Assembly (NCBI RefSeq): GCF_902506655.1
Contig: NZ_LR734817.1
Coordinates: 399,667-463,666, forward strand
Direction: 5' to 3'
DNA from: Marinoscillum sp. 108
Lineage (GTDB): Bacteria > Bacteroidota > Bacteroidia > Cytophagales > Cyclobacteriaceae
DNA length: 64,000 bases
Part shown: positions 8,466 to 17,421 of the stretch, in pieces
Layout of the letters: every line of letters begins with the position of its first letter
Position numbering within the stretch: the stretch's first letter is position 1
The notes under the pieces: generated by a model
Databases searched by the model: none
What the model saw: only the letters and a program-made list of their open reading frames with translations
What the model was told of the DNA's origin: nothing
Position numbers and translations under genes: made by a program

Positions 8466-9056
8466 CTACTTGTCCTTCGCTCCAAATGATCGAATGAGCT
8501 CTGTCCACCGGAATGGATCCAGAAAATGATTAGGCTGCACCACCCCGGTCAGCTCATACAACCGGCGATCAGCCCACATATCATAGTAGTAAATGTCATT
8601 CTTATAAGAATCCTTGAGCAGCTTCATGAGGTCTCGTTTGGCTTCCAGGGCGCGACTTTCCATGTCCGTTTTTGGCGACACTTTCAGGAAGGCCTCTCTG
8701 AATTCCTCTTCACTGGGAAAAGAGAAGACCTTCACCTCATTCAGCAATACCGCAGAAGGCTGTAGAAGCTGAATGATCCCATAATCGGACGCCTGCAGTA
8801 CAGATGGCACCACCAATGTAGATGGCTGATATCTCAAATCACGAAAGACAAGGGTATCTCCTGACTGAGCCTCAATACTAAACAGACCAAGGCTATCGGT
8901 CACTGCTTCATGGTTTCTGGAAAGATTGAAAATATAGGTGCCATCAATTGGCGTGATCTGCTCTCTGTCGAGCACCACTCCTGAAAATCTGAGAAAGTCC
9001 TGTGCCCAAAGCACATTGGATAACATCAATCCGAAAAGCAGCAGTAGTGTCTTCAT
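8466..9056 (-). CDS. Exported carboxypeptidase-regulatory-like domain protein
   Basis: 196 residues with a signal peptide (MKTLLLLFGLMLSNVLWAQ). Residues about 22-100 form a CarboxypepD_reg-like/CNA-B-type beta domain (FSGVVLDREQITPIDGTYIFN, then a strand repeat ending VTDSLGLFSIEA), the fold seen as plug-preceding domain of many TonB-linked proteins and as a stand-alone exported module. The rest is a charged, helix-rich tail with no known domain. The function is unknown. The gene stands 18 bases downstream of an M42 peptidase on the same strand, so co-transcription is likely. Confidence 0.78.
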   Translation of the reverse strand: MKTLLLLFGLMLSNVLWAQDFLRFSGVVLDREQITPIDGTYIFNLSRNHEAVTDSLGLFSIEAQSGDTLVFRDLRYQPSTLVVPSVLQASDYGIIQLLQPSAVLLNEVKVFSFPSEEEFREAFLKVSPKTDMESRALEAKRDLMKLLKDSYKNDIYYYDMWADRRLYELTGVVQPNHFLDPFRWTELIRSFGAKDK

Positions 9057-9074
9057 GATCCCTTTATTTGGTTT

Positions 9075-10127
9075 TCAATATTCCCAGCTGGCAGTATCTA
9101 TCTCTTCTAACGCATAAACGAGCAAATTAATTGACGCAATGATGTCATCTTTGTGTGCCATCTCTATTACCTGATGCAAATGACGTGTAGGAATGGAAAT
9201 CGCCCCGGCAATGGAGCCATTTTTTCCCATACGCTGCACGCCCGCTGTATCTGTGCCTCCGGCGGCCAGAATTTCAGGCTGCCATTCTATCTGGTGGCTG
9301 TCTGCGGTCTTCTTTAAGAATTTCACCATTCGGCTGTCACATATCGTCATGGCATCCATGATTTTGATGGCTGTACCCTTGCCCAGCTCTGTAACTTTTT
9401 CGTGCGCCTGAGCCCCAGGAAGGTCATAAGCGATGGTGGTATCCAGAGCGATCCCAAAATCAGGGTTGAGAGTGTGTGAAGCTACATTGGCACCTCGTAT
9501 GCCCACCTCTTCCTGTACGGTAAACACACCGTAAAAATCAAAAGCCGGGTTTCTAATCTGCTTAAGGGCCTCAATCAATATATACACAGACACCCGATTG
9601 TCGATGGACTTGCAGTTCACACAGTTGCCCATTTCTATCAGCTCCCGCTGACGGGTAATTGGGTCACCAATGGTTACCCATTTTTCTACTTCCTCTTTGG
9701 ACATCCCACAGTCGATAAAATACTCTTCGATCTTCGCAGGCTTGTTGCGCTCCTCTGCCTTCATCACATGGATGGGCTTACTACCCATCACCCCAATCAC
9801 TTCTTCACGTCCATGAATAATCACACGCTGTGCGGTCAGGGTTTTCGGATCAAAACCACCCAGGGTCTGAAACCTGATAAAACCATTGTCATCTATGTGC
9901 GAAACCAAAAAACCAATCTCATCCATGTGAGCGGCCACCATCACCTTCTTGCCTTCAGGGTTTTTTACCCCTTTCTTTATGGCAATCAGATTCCCCATAT
10001 TATCAATGCTATATTCATCCACATGGGCCTGTATCTCCTTGATGATCAACTGACGAACGGGATTTTCGAAACCCGGTGCTCCGGGAGCCTCACAAATGGC
10101 TTTCAACAATTTTACGTCTACCTTCAT
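9075..10127 (-). CDS. M42 family metallo-aminopeptidase
   Basis: 350 residues, normal length for M42 peptidases (glutamyl or tetrahedral aminopeptidases). Expected metal and catalytic residues are visible in order: AAHMDEIGFLV (His and Asp), SIDNRVSVYILI (bridging Asp), TVQEEVGIRGA (catalytic Glu and metal Glu), LDTTIAYD (Asp) and PTRHLHQV (His). It is cytosolic: no signal peptide. It probably trims short peptides in protein turnover. It lies downstream of tRNA-Leu(GAG) and its terminator and precedes the exported small protein by 18 bases. Confidence 0.95.
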   Translation of the reverse strand: MKVDVKLLKAICEAPGAPGFENPVRQLIIKEIQAHVDEYSIDNMGNLIAIKKGVKNPEGKKVMVAAHMDEIGFLVSHIDDNGFIRFQTLGGFDPKTLTAQRVIIHGREEVIGVMGSKPIHVMKAEERNKPAKIEEYFIDCGMSKEEVEKWVTIGDPITRQRELIEMGNCVNCKSIDNRVSVYILIEALKQIRNPAFDFYGVFTVQEEVGIRGANVASHTLNPDFGIALDTTIAYDLPGAQAHEKVTELGKGTAIKIMDAMTICDSRMVKFLKKTADSHQIEWQPEILAAGGTDTAGVQRMGKNGSIAGAISIPTRHLHQVIEMAHKDDIIASINLLVYALEEIDTASWEY

Positions 10128-10139
10128 AATTTGGAATTT

Positions 10140-10175
10140 AACAAAAAAAGTCCGGCTGTATCAACCGGACTTCAA
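10140..10175 (-). terminator. Terminator after tRNA-Leu(GAG)
   Basis: Stem AGTCCGG/CCGGACT with loop CTGTATCAA. On the minus strand it ends in seven T. It lies 85 bases downstream of the tRNA. Confidence 0.8.
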
Positions 10176-10259
10176 AGATTTTAACACTGAAAATGATCTC
10201 CATGAAAGACTTATTTTTTGCCAAAAAGCAACGAATATGATAATCATTTTGACCTTAAG

Positions 10260-10343
10260 TGCCCAGAGGGGGAGTCGAACCCCCACGTCCTAACGAACAC
10301 ATGGCCCTCAACCATGCCTGTCTACCAATTTCAGCACCTGGGC
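10260..10343 (-). tRNA. tRNA-Leu (GAG anticodon)
   Basis: 84-nt minus-strand cloverleaf. The acceptor stem GCCCAGG/TCTGGGC has one G-U pair and discriminator A. The anticodon stem is CATGG/CCATG with loop TTGAGGG, giving anticodon GAG. A long variable arm and the T arm GGGGGTTCGACTCCCCC mark a class II tRNA-Leu. CCA is not encoded. Confidence 0.96.
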
Positions 10344-10403
10344 AGATGCGACGGCAAATTTAGCCGGATAATTTAAAATGGAAGCACCAATCTTTAGAAT
10401 TTA

Positions 10404-11351
10404 TCAGATTACTTCCCACACAGAATCGCAGAACAAATGCTCCTGATCAAAAAAGTTCTGAACAAGCCTGAATCCGGTTTTCCCGGCCAGCTCTTGGATT
10501 TCCTCCAGGTCGTATTTTTTGGACACTTCCATGAAAATAGGCTCCCATTCTCTGAAAGAAAAAGTCTCATTGAGAGCTCCCACATGCACTTCCAGCGCTT
10601 GCTTGCTGATCAGATAGCTCCGACACTGCCCGGTCATGGGATCATAGATAGGGTTATGATCAAACATGGAGGTATCGAAATTAGCGTCTAGCTCACGATT
10701 GATGCGATCCAGCAGGTTCATATTGAACGCCCGGGTCACCCCGGCGGCATCATTGTAAGCATTCAATATCCTTTTGGGGTCTTTCTTCAGATCAAAACCG
10801 ATCATCAAATAATCTCCCTTCTGCAGGTTATCATGAATGCTGGACAGAAAAGCAATGGCCGTATCGCTCAGGAAATTACCAATATTGGACCCTAAAAAAA
10901 ACGCTACTGAATGGGTGTGATTTTTGAACTTCAGGTCTGCCAAAACCTTGAAGTAATCGCCTGCCAGGGGCTCGATTTTCAATGTTGGCATTTCATTTAA
11001 GAGATTTTCCTGCAGATGCTCCAAAACATCGGGAGAAATATCCACCGGTGCATAGGAAAAGTCGACTCCTTGCTGAAGGAAGTGCTTCAAAAGCACTTTA
11101 GTCTTCAAGCCATCTCCTGCCCCAAGTTCCACCAATCTAAACGGGACGCCGTGATCCATGATGGTGAGGAGCGCCTCCTTATGCGTCTGAAAAATCTCAA
11201 GCTCCGCTCTGGAGAGATAGTACTCATCCAAATGCATGATCTGCTGAAAGAGCTTATCCCCGCGGGCATCATAAAAATACTTAGAAGACAGCCGTTTCGG
11301 GCTGGATGAGAGGCCTTCCTTTACATCCCTGGCAAATTGATTCAATGGCAC
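10404..11351 (-). CDS. egtD: L-histidine N-alpha-methyltransferase EgtD
   Basis: Makes hercynine by adding three methyl groups from SAM to histidine, the first step in ergothioneine synthesis. 315 residues. The start is GTG at 11351. The EgtD fold is recognised by SPKRLSSKYFYDARGDKLFQ at the N terminus, the SAM loop VELGAGDGLKTKVLL (about 74-88), SVAFFLGSNIGNF (DUF2260/Methyltransf_33 signature) and the C-terminal LICxS-like 'HLFCDSVWEVI'. It is cytosolic. It follows egtB by 34 bases on the same strand, so the two genes form an operon. No egtA, egtC or egtE is nearby. Confidence 0.94.
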   Translation of the reverse strand: MPLNQFARDVKEGLSSSPKRLSSKYFYDARGDKLFQQIMHLDEYYLSRAELEIFQTHKEALLTIMDHGVPFRLVELGAGDGLKTKVLLKHFLQQGVDFSYAPVDISPDVLEHLQENLLNEMPTLKIEPLAGDYFKVLADLKFKNHTHSVAFFLGSNIGNFLSDTAIAFLSSIHDNLQKGDYLMIGFDLKKDPKRILNAYNDAAGVTRAFNMNLLDRINRELDANFDTSMFDHNPIYDPMTGQCRSYLISKQALEVHVGALNETFSFREWEPIFMEVSKKYDLEEIQELAGKTGFRLVQNFFDQEHLFCDSVWEVI

Positions 11352-11385
11352 TGTGATTGTTTTAGTGATGATAGATTCTTAACGT

Positions 11386-12654
11386 TTATTGATGTCTTGC
11401 CAGCCGCAAGCCTGAAAAAAGCCATTGACATTGAGGGGCGAAGAAATTTCGATATGTGGCGCGAATATGCGCTTTTGGGGTAGCAAACGAACCGCCCCTC
11501 AGCACCATTTGATTGATCATAAACTTGCCGTTGTATTCGCCAAGTGCTCCATCAGGAGCCTTGTAAAATGGATAGGGCAAATAGGCACTGGAGGTCCACT
11601 CCCACAGATTTCCCATGAAGCCAGGATCAGATTGGGCCTTCGGGGCCAGATGACCACCCTCCACGAAATTACCATTCTCAGGAGTACCCGCCTGATGTAT
11701 CCCTACAGCCACCTCCCACTCAAACTCAGTAGGCAGCCGACAGCCTTTCCACGAGGCGTAGGCATTAGCCTCATAGTATGACAAATGCATTACTGGCGCA
11801 TTCAGGTCGATGGGCCTCAGACCATACAGGGTGTAATGCAGCCAATGGCCACCTTCGTTGATCCAATACATTGGTGCCTTCACTGCCTGATTACCCAGCC
11901 AGTCCCAGCCATCTGAGAGCCAATGTTGATGATTGGTATAGCCTCCATCCTGCATAAACTCCAAATACTCACCATTGGTAACCGTTCGACTGGCAATCTC
12001 ATAGGCCTCCAGGTGTACCTCATGACGCCCCTGCTCATTGTCAAAACAAAAACCTTCTCCCTGATGGCCCACGTGGTAGTTGCCCTTGTTCACGGCCAAC
12101 CATTCTAATGGGCTACTCCCATCACTACCCTCGGTAGGGTCTTCTTTATAAGGTGGAAAAAGTGGATTGTGTCCAAGAATGTATTTGATGTCATAGAGCA
12201 GAAGCTCCTGGTGCTGCTGCTCATGCTGCAAACCTATCTCTATCACGTGTGTCAGCTCAGGGCTCAAGGGCTGCTGCAGAAGCAACCGCTCCATGTGCTC
12301 CTCCACATGAGTGCGATAGGCCAGTACTTCCTGCACGGTAGGTCGGGTCAGGTGTCCACGGGAAGCCCTGGCCCATCGATCACCCGCTGCCACGTAGTAA
12401 CTGTTGAAAAGAAAAGGGAAATCTTTATTGAAAAGCTCGTAACCATCCAGATTGGGCACCAGCAAAAACACCTCGAAAAACCATGTGGTATGTGCCAAAT
12501 GCCATTTTGGAGGGCTTACATCTGAAACCGGCTGAACCACCAAATCCTCAGTCTCCAATGGCTCCACCAGATTCAGGGTTTGCTTTCTTATGCTTTTGAA
12601 CCTCTTCAGGTAGTCCAGAGCAGGATCCGCGAGGGTGGCTTGCGATTGTGACAT
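11386..12654 (-). CDS. egtB: Ergothioneine biosynthesis sulfoxide synthase EgtB
   Basis: Iron enzyme that joins a thiol substrate to hercynine using oxygen. 422 residues. The N-terminal DinB-like domain carries WHLAH (His52 and His55) and HEQQHQE (His144, His148), which supply the iron-binding facial triad of EgtB. The C-terminal FGE-sulfatase domain (from about residue 190) runs to the typical VLRGGSFATP and LFSGLRLAR end. Because egtC is absent nearby, the enzyme may use cysteine rather than gamma-glutamylcysteine; this is inference and needs the rest of the genome. It starts at ATG 12654 and is first of the egtB-egtD pair. Alternative: an OvoA- or SenA-like relative, less likely given the EgtD partner. 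Confidence 0.93.
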   Translation of the reverse strand: MSQSQATLADPALDYLKRFKSIRKQTLNLVEPLETEDLVVQPVSDVSPPKWHLAHTTWFFEVFLLVPNLDGYELFNKDFPFLFNSYYVAAGDRWARASRGHLTRPTVQEVLAYRTHVEEHMERLLLQQPLSPELTHVIEIGLQHEQQHQELLLYDIKYILGHNPLFPPYKEDPTEGSDGSSPLEWLAVNKGNYHVGHQGEGFCFDNEQGRHEVHLEAYEIASRTVTNGEYLEFMQDGGYTNHQHWLSDGWDWLGNQAVKAPMYWINEGGHWLHYTLYGLRPIDLNAPVMHLSYYEANAYASWKGCRLPTEFEWEVAVGIHQAGTPENGNFVEGGHLAPKAQSDPGFMGNLWEWTSSAYLPYPFYKAPDGALGEYNGKFMINQMVLRGGSFATPKAHIRATYRNFFAPQCQWLFSGLRLARHQ

Positions 12655-12718
12655 CTCGTTTATTTTTATTTTAGTTAACTACAAAAGGCGCTGGAGGTTT
12701 TGGCAAAACCAAATGAAA

Positions 12719-12746
12719 AAGCCCTGACCAGACTGACCAGGGCTTC
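12719..12746 (-). terminator. Terminator after LytTR regulator gene
   Basis: Inverted repeat AGCCCTG/CAGGGCT followed on the minus strand by five T. It lies about 80 bases after the regulator stop, before the egtB start. Confidence 0.75.
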
Positions 12747-12826
12747 ATCAAAAACTCAAAAAAACTTAACCTTACTGAAGTAAGAATATAACGACGATTG
12801 GTTTTAAAAAAGTTCAACTCCCGAGC

Positions 12827-13600
12827 TCAATCATTCAGCCATTTCTTGAATGGACCGGAGCGTTCCACGCTTACGATCACATCCATGGCATTGGGGGGTG
12901 GCGGTATCAGGTCTATTTTGACCCTACTTTTAGAGTACGCCACCATGTTCTGAATGCTCTGATAAGAAATGATAAATTTCCTGTTAATCCGGTAAAATTT
13001 CTTAGGATCCAGGCTCCCTTCCAAATCTCCGAGATTCATATTGATGATGTGTTGTGTGCCCTTCTTGGTCACCAAAAAAGTGTAACGGTCTTCACTGAAA
13101 AAATAGGCCACATCTGCAGACGGTATGGAGTTAATCTTTTCCCCCAGGGTGACCAGAAAGCGCTCCTGATACTTCTGATCAGAGTACGGCCGCAAGGCTT
13201 CCAATAAGTTATCAACGTCAAATTCCTGACCTTTCTGCTTCCAGTTGCGGTATTTCTTGATGGCCGTCTCCAGCTCGGTTTTGTCTATAGGTTTGAGCAG
13301 GTAGTCTATGCTATTTTCCTTGAACGCCCGGATGGCATACTGATCATAAGCAGTGGTGATGATGATCGGTGTATTATTTCGCACCTTGTCGAAAATATCA
13401 AAACTCAATCCATCTCCCAGCTCTATATCCGACAGAATCAGGTCCACCTCATTTACATCCAGCCACTGCACCGCGGTATGCACACTATCCAACTTCACCA
13501 CCACTCTGGCATCGTTATAAACCTCCATGAGTGTTTTCTCCAAATCTTCGGCAGCTAGAGGCTCATCTTCAATAATTGCGACGCTTAACATAGTATCCAT
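12827..13600 (-). CDS. LytTR-type response regulator
   Basis: 257 residues. Receiver domain at about 4-125, with acidic pocket EDE (11-13), phospho-acceptor Asp58 (ILSDIELGDG), ITTAYDQY switch residues and YLLKPID lysine. A LytTR DNA-binding domain lies at about 150-255 (DVAYFFSEDRYTFLVTKKGT and the RKFIISYQSI strand). It binds promoter DNA when phosphorylated. The most likely partner is the kinase gene immediately upstream (10 bases apart), which itself carries a receiver domain. Start ATG 13600; a second ATG at 13591 is equally plausible. Confidence 0.93.
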   Translation of the reverse strand: MDTMLSVAIIEDEPLAAEDLEKTLMEVYNDARVVVKLDSVHTAVQWLDVNEVDLILSDIELGDGLSFDIFDKVRNNTPIIITTAYDQYAIRAFKENSIDYLLKPIDKTELETAIKKYRNWKQKGQEFDVDNLLEALRPYSDQKYQERFLVTLGEKINSIPSADVAYFFSEDRYTFLVTKKGTQHIINMNLGDLEGSLDPKKFYRINRKFIISYQSIQNMVAYSKSRVKIDLIPPPPNAMDVIVSVERSGPFKKWLND

Positions 13601-13610
13601 TTTTTAAAAG

Positions 13611-14600
13611 TTAAGACTTATCCAGCAATAATGGAATTTTAGCAATATAAAATTCTCCTTCCAGATAAAACTCGGGGCTACTCAATGACAAATAGGACAA
13701 TCGTTTCTTCAGGTTGTCCTGGCCAATGCCGGTAGACTCTTGTCTGGCATCTTTCGGTTGATAGTTGTTTTTCACAATCAACCATTCACCTTCTATAAAA
13801 ACCTCCACTTTCAGGGGGTTTTCCCGGGTGACTATATTGTGTTTGAGGGTATTTTCCACCAATAGCTGAAGTGAAGCACTGGGCAGCTTAAAGTACTTGT
13901 GGTGCTCACTCACACTGTGGGTAAACATAAGTGCATCCTTGAATCGGACCTTCTGGAGGTAGATATAGTTCTCCACAAAATTCATTTCAGACTCCAACGA
14001 CACCAGGTTATCATTATGCTCCAGCAGGTATCGGTACGTATTAGCAAGATTCTTCACAAAATCACGCGCCTGACTGTTGTCATGCACCAGCGCATGGAGT
14101 GTATTCAGGCAATTAAATAAAAAGTGCGGATTAACCTGATTGCGGAGATTTTCCAGCTGGGCAACCACCCGCTCCTTTTCCACCCGCTCAGATTTAATCA
14201 GCAATTCCTTATTGATTAGCCTGAGTCTATAGGTTTCTATGGCCCTTTTGATGATGATTTTCATCTCATCGTAGGTCCAGGGCTTTGAAATATAGTAGTA
14301 AATATGGCCCAGGTTCACCGCATTGATCACCGTCTCCATATCAGCATACCCTGTCACCAGGATCCGTATACTGTCACGAGAGATATTAATGGATCGTCGG
14401 AGAAACTCCACACCACTCATTCGAGGCATTCGCTGATCCGTGAGAATAACCGGGATGTCCTGATTTTCAAAAAGCAAATCCAGCCCTTCTTCACCGGAAT
14501 TGGCGGTAACGATCTCATACTCCCGCCTGAAAACAGACCTGAAGTAATCAATATTGCCCCGCTCATCATCTACATAAAGGATTTTTATCAGTTCTGACAT
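13611..14600 (-). CDS. Receiver-LytS-type histidine kinase fusion
   Basis: 329-residue soluble kinase with an unusual order. Residues about 5-125 are a receiver domain (acidic DDE 11-13, Asp55 in LTDQRMPRMSG, Lys106 in YISKPWTYDE). A coiled helix linker follows (about 125-150). His_kinase of the LytS/5TM type begins there: NQVNPHFLFNCLNTLHALV, with conserved His159. The catalytic ATP-binding part has LLVENTLKHN (N box) and STGIGQDNLKKRL (G box). No membrane helix is present, so input probably arrives by phosphorylation of Asp55. The downstream LytTR regulator is its likely phosphate receiver. It lies 14 bases after a small membrane protein and belongs to the permease/kinase/regulator block. 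Confidence 0.92.
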   Translation of the reverse strand: MSELIKILYVDDERGNIDYFRSVFRREYEIVTANSGEEGLDLLFENQDIPVILTDQRMPRMSGVEFLRRSINISRDSIRILVTGYADMETVINAVNLGHIYYYISKPWTYDEMKIIIKRAIETYRLRLINKELLIKSERVEKERVVAQLENLRNQVNPHFLFNCLNTLHALVHDNSQARDFVKNLANTYRYLLEHNDNLVSLESEMNFVENYIYLQKVRFKDALMFTHSVSEHHKYFKLPSASLQLLVENTLKHNIVTRENPLKVEVFIEGEWLIVKNNYQPKDARQESTGIGQDNLKKRLSYLSLSSPEFYLEGEFYIAKIPLLLDKS

Positions 14601-14614
14601 CCGCGCAAACGCTT

Positions 14615-14806
14615 TTAACCTCCCAAGCCTCGTTTAGCAATCAAAAATATGAGCAACACGCCCATGATAAAAATCAGACTCAGCATAAAAACGCTTAAAT
14701 ATTCGGGTATGTAGCCAATGTCATTTTTAATCATAATCAGAACAATGGCCATCAATGCAATGAAGAGCCCACCAAAATATACAATTCTCCTCAGGGTAGT
14801 AATCAT
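14615..14806 (-). CDS. Small membrane protein in signalling block
   Basis: About 63 residues from the ATG at 14806 (MITTLRRIVYFGGLFIALMA). Two membrane helices fill nearly the whole protein (about 8-28 and 36-58), ending LIAKRGLGG. The longer reading back to 14917 has a cysteine-rich, non-typical N terminus and is not favoured. No family is recognised. It lies between the FtsX-type permease and the kinase and is close to the kinase start (14 bases). A role in tying the kinase to the membrane is possible but is a guess. Confidence 0.5.
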   Translation of the reverse strand: MITTLRRIVYFGGLFIALMAIVLIMIKNDIGYIPEYLSVFMLSLIFIMGVLLIFLIAKRGLGG

Positions 14807-14974
14807 GCTATAGTTAGGTTTGGTCAGTAATAAAAGCTTAAAATAGTTGATTTCCTGATTAATGCATCCATTTTTTCGTCGAACAAATCCAGAAATACAA
14901 CACGCTTGTGTTTTCAAGGTAAAACGCAGGATTGACCATACCTAACGATTCCGAAGTTTTCCAGAAGAAAAACT

Positions 14975-15005
14975 CCGACAATCGGATGCTCCGATTGTCT
15001 GCAGC
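14975..15005 (-). terminator. Probable terminator after FtsX-type permease
   Basis: Stem GACAATCGGA/TCCGATTGTC. On the minus strand it is followed by a short T run (GGAGTTTTTC). It is weaker than the others and may allow read-through into the kinase block. Confidence 0.55.
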
Positions 15006-15009
15006 AAAA

Positions 15010-17421
15010 CTATTCGTATTTCAGCGTATCCGATGGATTGATGAGGGTGGCTCTGTATGCATGAAAACCAATAGTGAGCATCGCTACCACAAAAACCACC
15101 ACACCGGACAAGATGAATGGCCATGCCGCAATACTCACCCTGAATGCAAACCCATTGAGCCAGGCATCCAATAGCAAATAGGCGAGCGGAATGGCCACCA
15201 CAAAGGCCACCCCAATCAGCAGCACAAACTCCCTGGACAAAAGCATCAGGATTTGCATTGAAGAGATGCCAAGGACTTTCCTCACGCCTATTTCCTTTTT
15301 TCGCTGCTCCACCGAATAAGTAGCCAGCCCAAACAAACCGAGACAGGCTACCACAATGGCCAGGCCAGAAAAAATAAGGGTTACGGTGCTGAGTTTTCTT
15401 TCAGCCTTGTAGGAATCGTTCAGCCGATCGTCCAAAAAGAAGTAATCAAACGGTCGGGTGGGCATCACCCCCCTCCAGGCCGCTTCCAAATCGGCTATGG
15501 CTTGCTCCGTGTTGTTGCCATCCACTTTCACAGCCACATACTTGATAAATAAATTAAATGCCCCCGGGAAAGTATTGAGTGTAATCACCAGTGGTGCTAT
15601 GGGGTGGTGCTTGGAAACGAAATTATAGTCTTTCACCACGCCTATCACTTTTCCGCGAAGCTCTCCACCAAAGTAATATCGTTTGTTGAGTGCCTCCTCC
15701 GGAGTGCCCCATTGCATACTCCTGACCAGTGTTTCGTTCACTATCAGTGCCAACGAGTCATCCGTCTGCACCTCATAACTAAAGTCCCGGCCTGCAACCA
15801 TCTCCAGCTCCATGGTCTCACTGAAATCATGGCGAACATGAAAATGAGGAAAAGGTTTGGACTGATCCATCCCCTCAAACTGGTAATTATTGACCTGATG
15901 CTTGCTGCCCACGATCTCCTCCACCGCAGTGACGGATCGGATCAGGGTGCTCTGAAGGGCAGCGTTCTTAAAGGATTCATAGTGCTGCCCCATGGGAGAG
16001 CGGATGACAGGAATCATCATTACATGCTCCTTATCAAAGCCAAGGTCATCATTTTGTAGAAGCTGGAGCTGACTTACGGCCACTATGGTACCGATGATCA
16101 GCATGATGGAAATGGCAAACTGGATGGTCACAAGTACCCTTCTGAAATTAAACCCACTGACTTTCTGATAAGCATTTTTGAGGACCAGCACGGTATTGAA
16201 AGACGACAAGACAAATGCGGGGTAAAAACCAGAAAGCACCCCCACCAGAAGTGTGAGTCCTAAAAGCCCGCCTACATCCAGAGGATTGACCAAACTGGCA
16301 ATGGAAATGGATTTTTCGGTGAGCTCATTGAAGGCCGGAATGGCCAACCACACAAACACCAAGGCAATGATCACTGCAAAGAATGTTAACAGTACCGATT
16401 CAAAAACGAACTGACGTACCAGCTGCCGCTTCTCGCTCCCTAGTGATTTTCTCACACCTACTTCCTTTGCTCGCTTGCTGGCACGAGCCGTGGAGAGGTT
16501 GATAAAATTGATGGCTGCGATCAACAACACAAAAATGGCCACCAGCCCGAAAATCTTGAGGTTTTCAGCGGTGCTGTTGGCCTGAATCTCATAGTCCAGA
16601 CGGGAATGGAGATGGATATCCTCCAGTGGCTGCAGCTCCAGGGTGATATCATCCACCACAAACTTGGGGAAATACTTTTGGACAAAGTCCGGAAAGAAGG
16701 CCTCCATTTCCTCCTTCCCCACCCCCTCTTCCAGTACCACATAGGTCCAGCAGGGGTTCCAGTACCACGTGCGGGGATAGTTGCCCCCGAAAGATTGCTT
16801 CAGAGTGGAAAAAGAACCGATAAAGTCAAACTGAAAATGAGCATTCCTTGGCGCATTGGCCAATATACCAGTCACCTGCAAATGCTGATTCCCCTGAAAC
16901 TCCAGCACCTTTCCCATGGGATCTTCATCATCGAAATATTTCCTTGCCATCTCCTCTGTGAGCAGAATGGAGTTGGGCTCGTCCAGGGCAGTCTGCTTAT
17001 CTCCTGTTTTTAGTTCAAAGTCAAATACATCAAAAAAGGTGGAGTCCGCAAAGAAGATTCGCGACTCATTGAATGCTTTATCTTTTTCACGATAGGCCAG
17101 CGCAAGACTGGGGCTCTGAAAGTTAAAAAGTCGGACCTGATGCACAATCTGCCGGCCAAAGTCATTCACCAGGGTGGGGCCAGTAGGAAAAGGCTGAGAA
17201 GCCGAGTGCTCCCCTATGCCTTCACTTTCAAAGTGCTCGATCACTCGGTAAGTCCGGTCAGATTTGGAATGAAACCGATCATAACTCATCTCATCCCGGA
17301 TGTAAAGAAAAATGAGAATAAAGCATGCCAGGCCTATCGCAAGTCCGGTGATATTGATGAGTGAGTAAACCTTCTGTCGGAGAAAGGATCGATAAGTGAC
17401 TTTTAGGTAGTTCCAGAACAT
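15010..17421 (-). CDS. FtsX-type ABC transporter permease (MacB_PCD/FtsX)
   Basis: 803 residues. N-terminal helix at about 20-42 (SLINITGLAIGLACFILIFLY), then a large extracytoplasmic MacB_PCD region to about 280. An FtsX four-helix block covers about 285-450, with the usual STARASKRAKEVGVRKSLGS cytosolic loop. A second extracytoplasmic region and a second FtsX block (about 670-803) follow, containing SVEQRKKEIGVRKVLG. No ATPase gene is adjacent, so the ABC subunit must be encoded elsewhere. Such two-block permeases in Bacteroidota often sit beside LytTR-type two-component genes, as here. Its substrate (lipid, peptide or mechanical signal) is unknown. Confidence 0.92.
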   Translation of the reverse strand: MFWNYLKVTYRSFLRQKVYSLINITGLAIGLACFILIFLYIRDEMSYDRFHSKSDRTYRVIEHFESEGIGEHSASQPFPTGPTLVNDFGRQIVHQVRLFNFQSPSLALAYREKDKAFNESRIFFADSTFFDVFDFELKTGDKQTALDEPNSILLTEEMARKYFDDEDPMGKVLEFQGNQHLQVTGILANAPRNAHFQFDFIGSFSTLKQSFGGNYPRTWYWNPCWTYVVLEEGVGKEEMEAFFPDFVQKYFPKFVVDDITLELQPLEDIHLHSRLDYEIQANSTAENLKIFGLVAIFVLLIAAINFINLSTARASKRAKEVGVRKSLGSEKRQLVRQFVFESVLLTFFAVIIALVFVWLAIPAFNELTEKSISIASLVNPLDVGGLLGLTLLVGVLSGFYPAFVLSSFNTVLVLKNAYQKVSGFNFRRVLVTIQFAISIMLIIGTIVAVSQLQLLQNDDLGFDKEHVMMIPVIRSPMGQHYESFKNAALQSTLIRSVTAVEEIVGSKHQVNNYQFEGMDQSKPFPHFHVRHDFSETMELEMVAGRDFSYEVQTDDSLALIVNETLVRSMQWGTPEEALNKRYYFGGELRGKVIGVVKDYNFVSKHHPIAPLVITLNTFPGAFNLFIKYVAVKVDGNNTEQAIADLEAAWRGVMPTRPFDYFFLDDRLNDSYKAERKLSTVTLIFSGLAIVVACLGLFGLATYSVEQRKKEIGVRKVLGISSMQILMLLSREFVLLIGVAFVVAIPLAYLLLDAWLNGFAFRVSIAAWPFILSGVVVFVVAMLTIGFHAYRATLINPSDTLKYE

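Noticed and set aside
10096-10293. Plus-strand open frame next to tRNA-Leu(GAG)
   Set aside because: Overlaps the terminator and tRNA antisense; no protein-like features.
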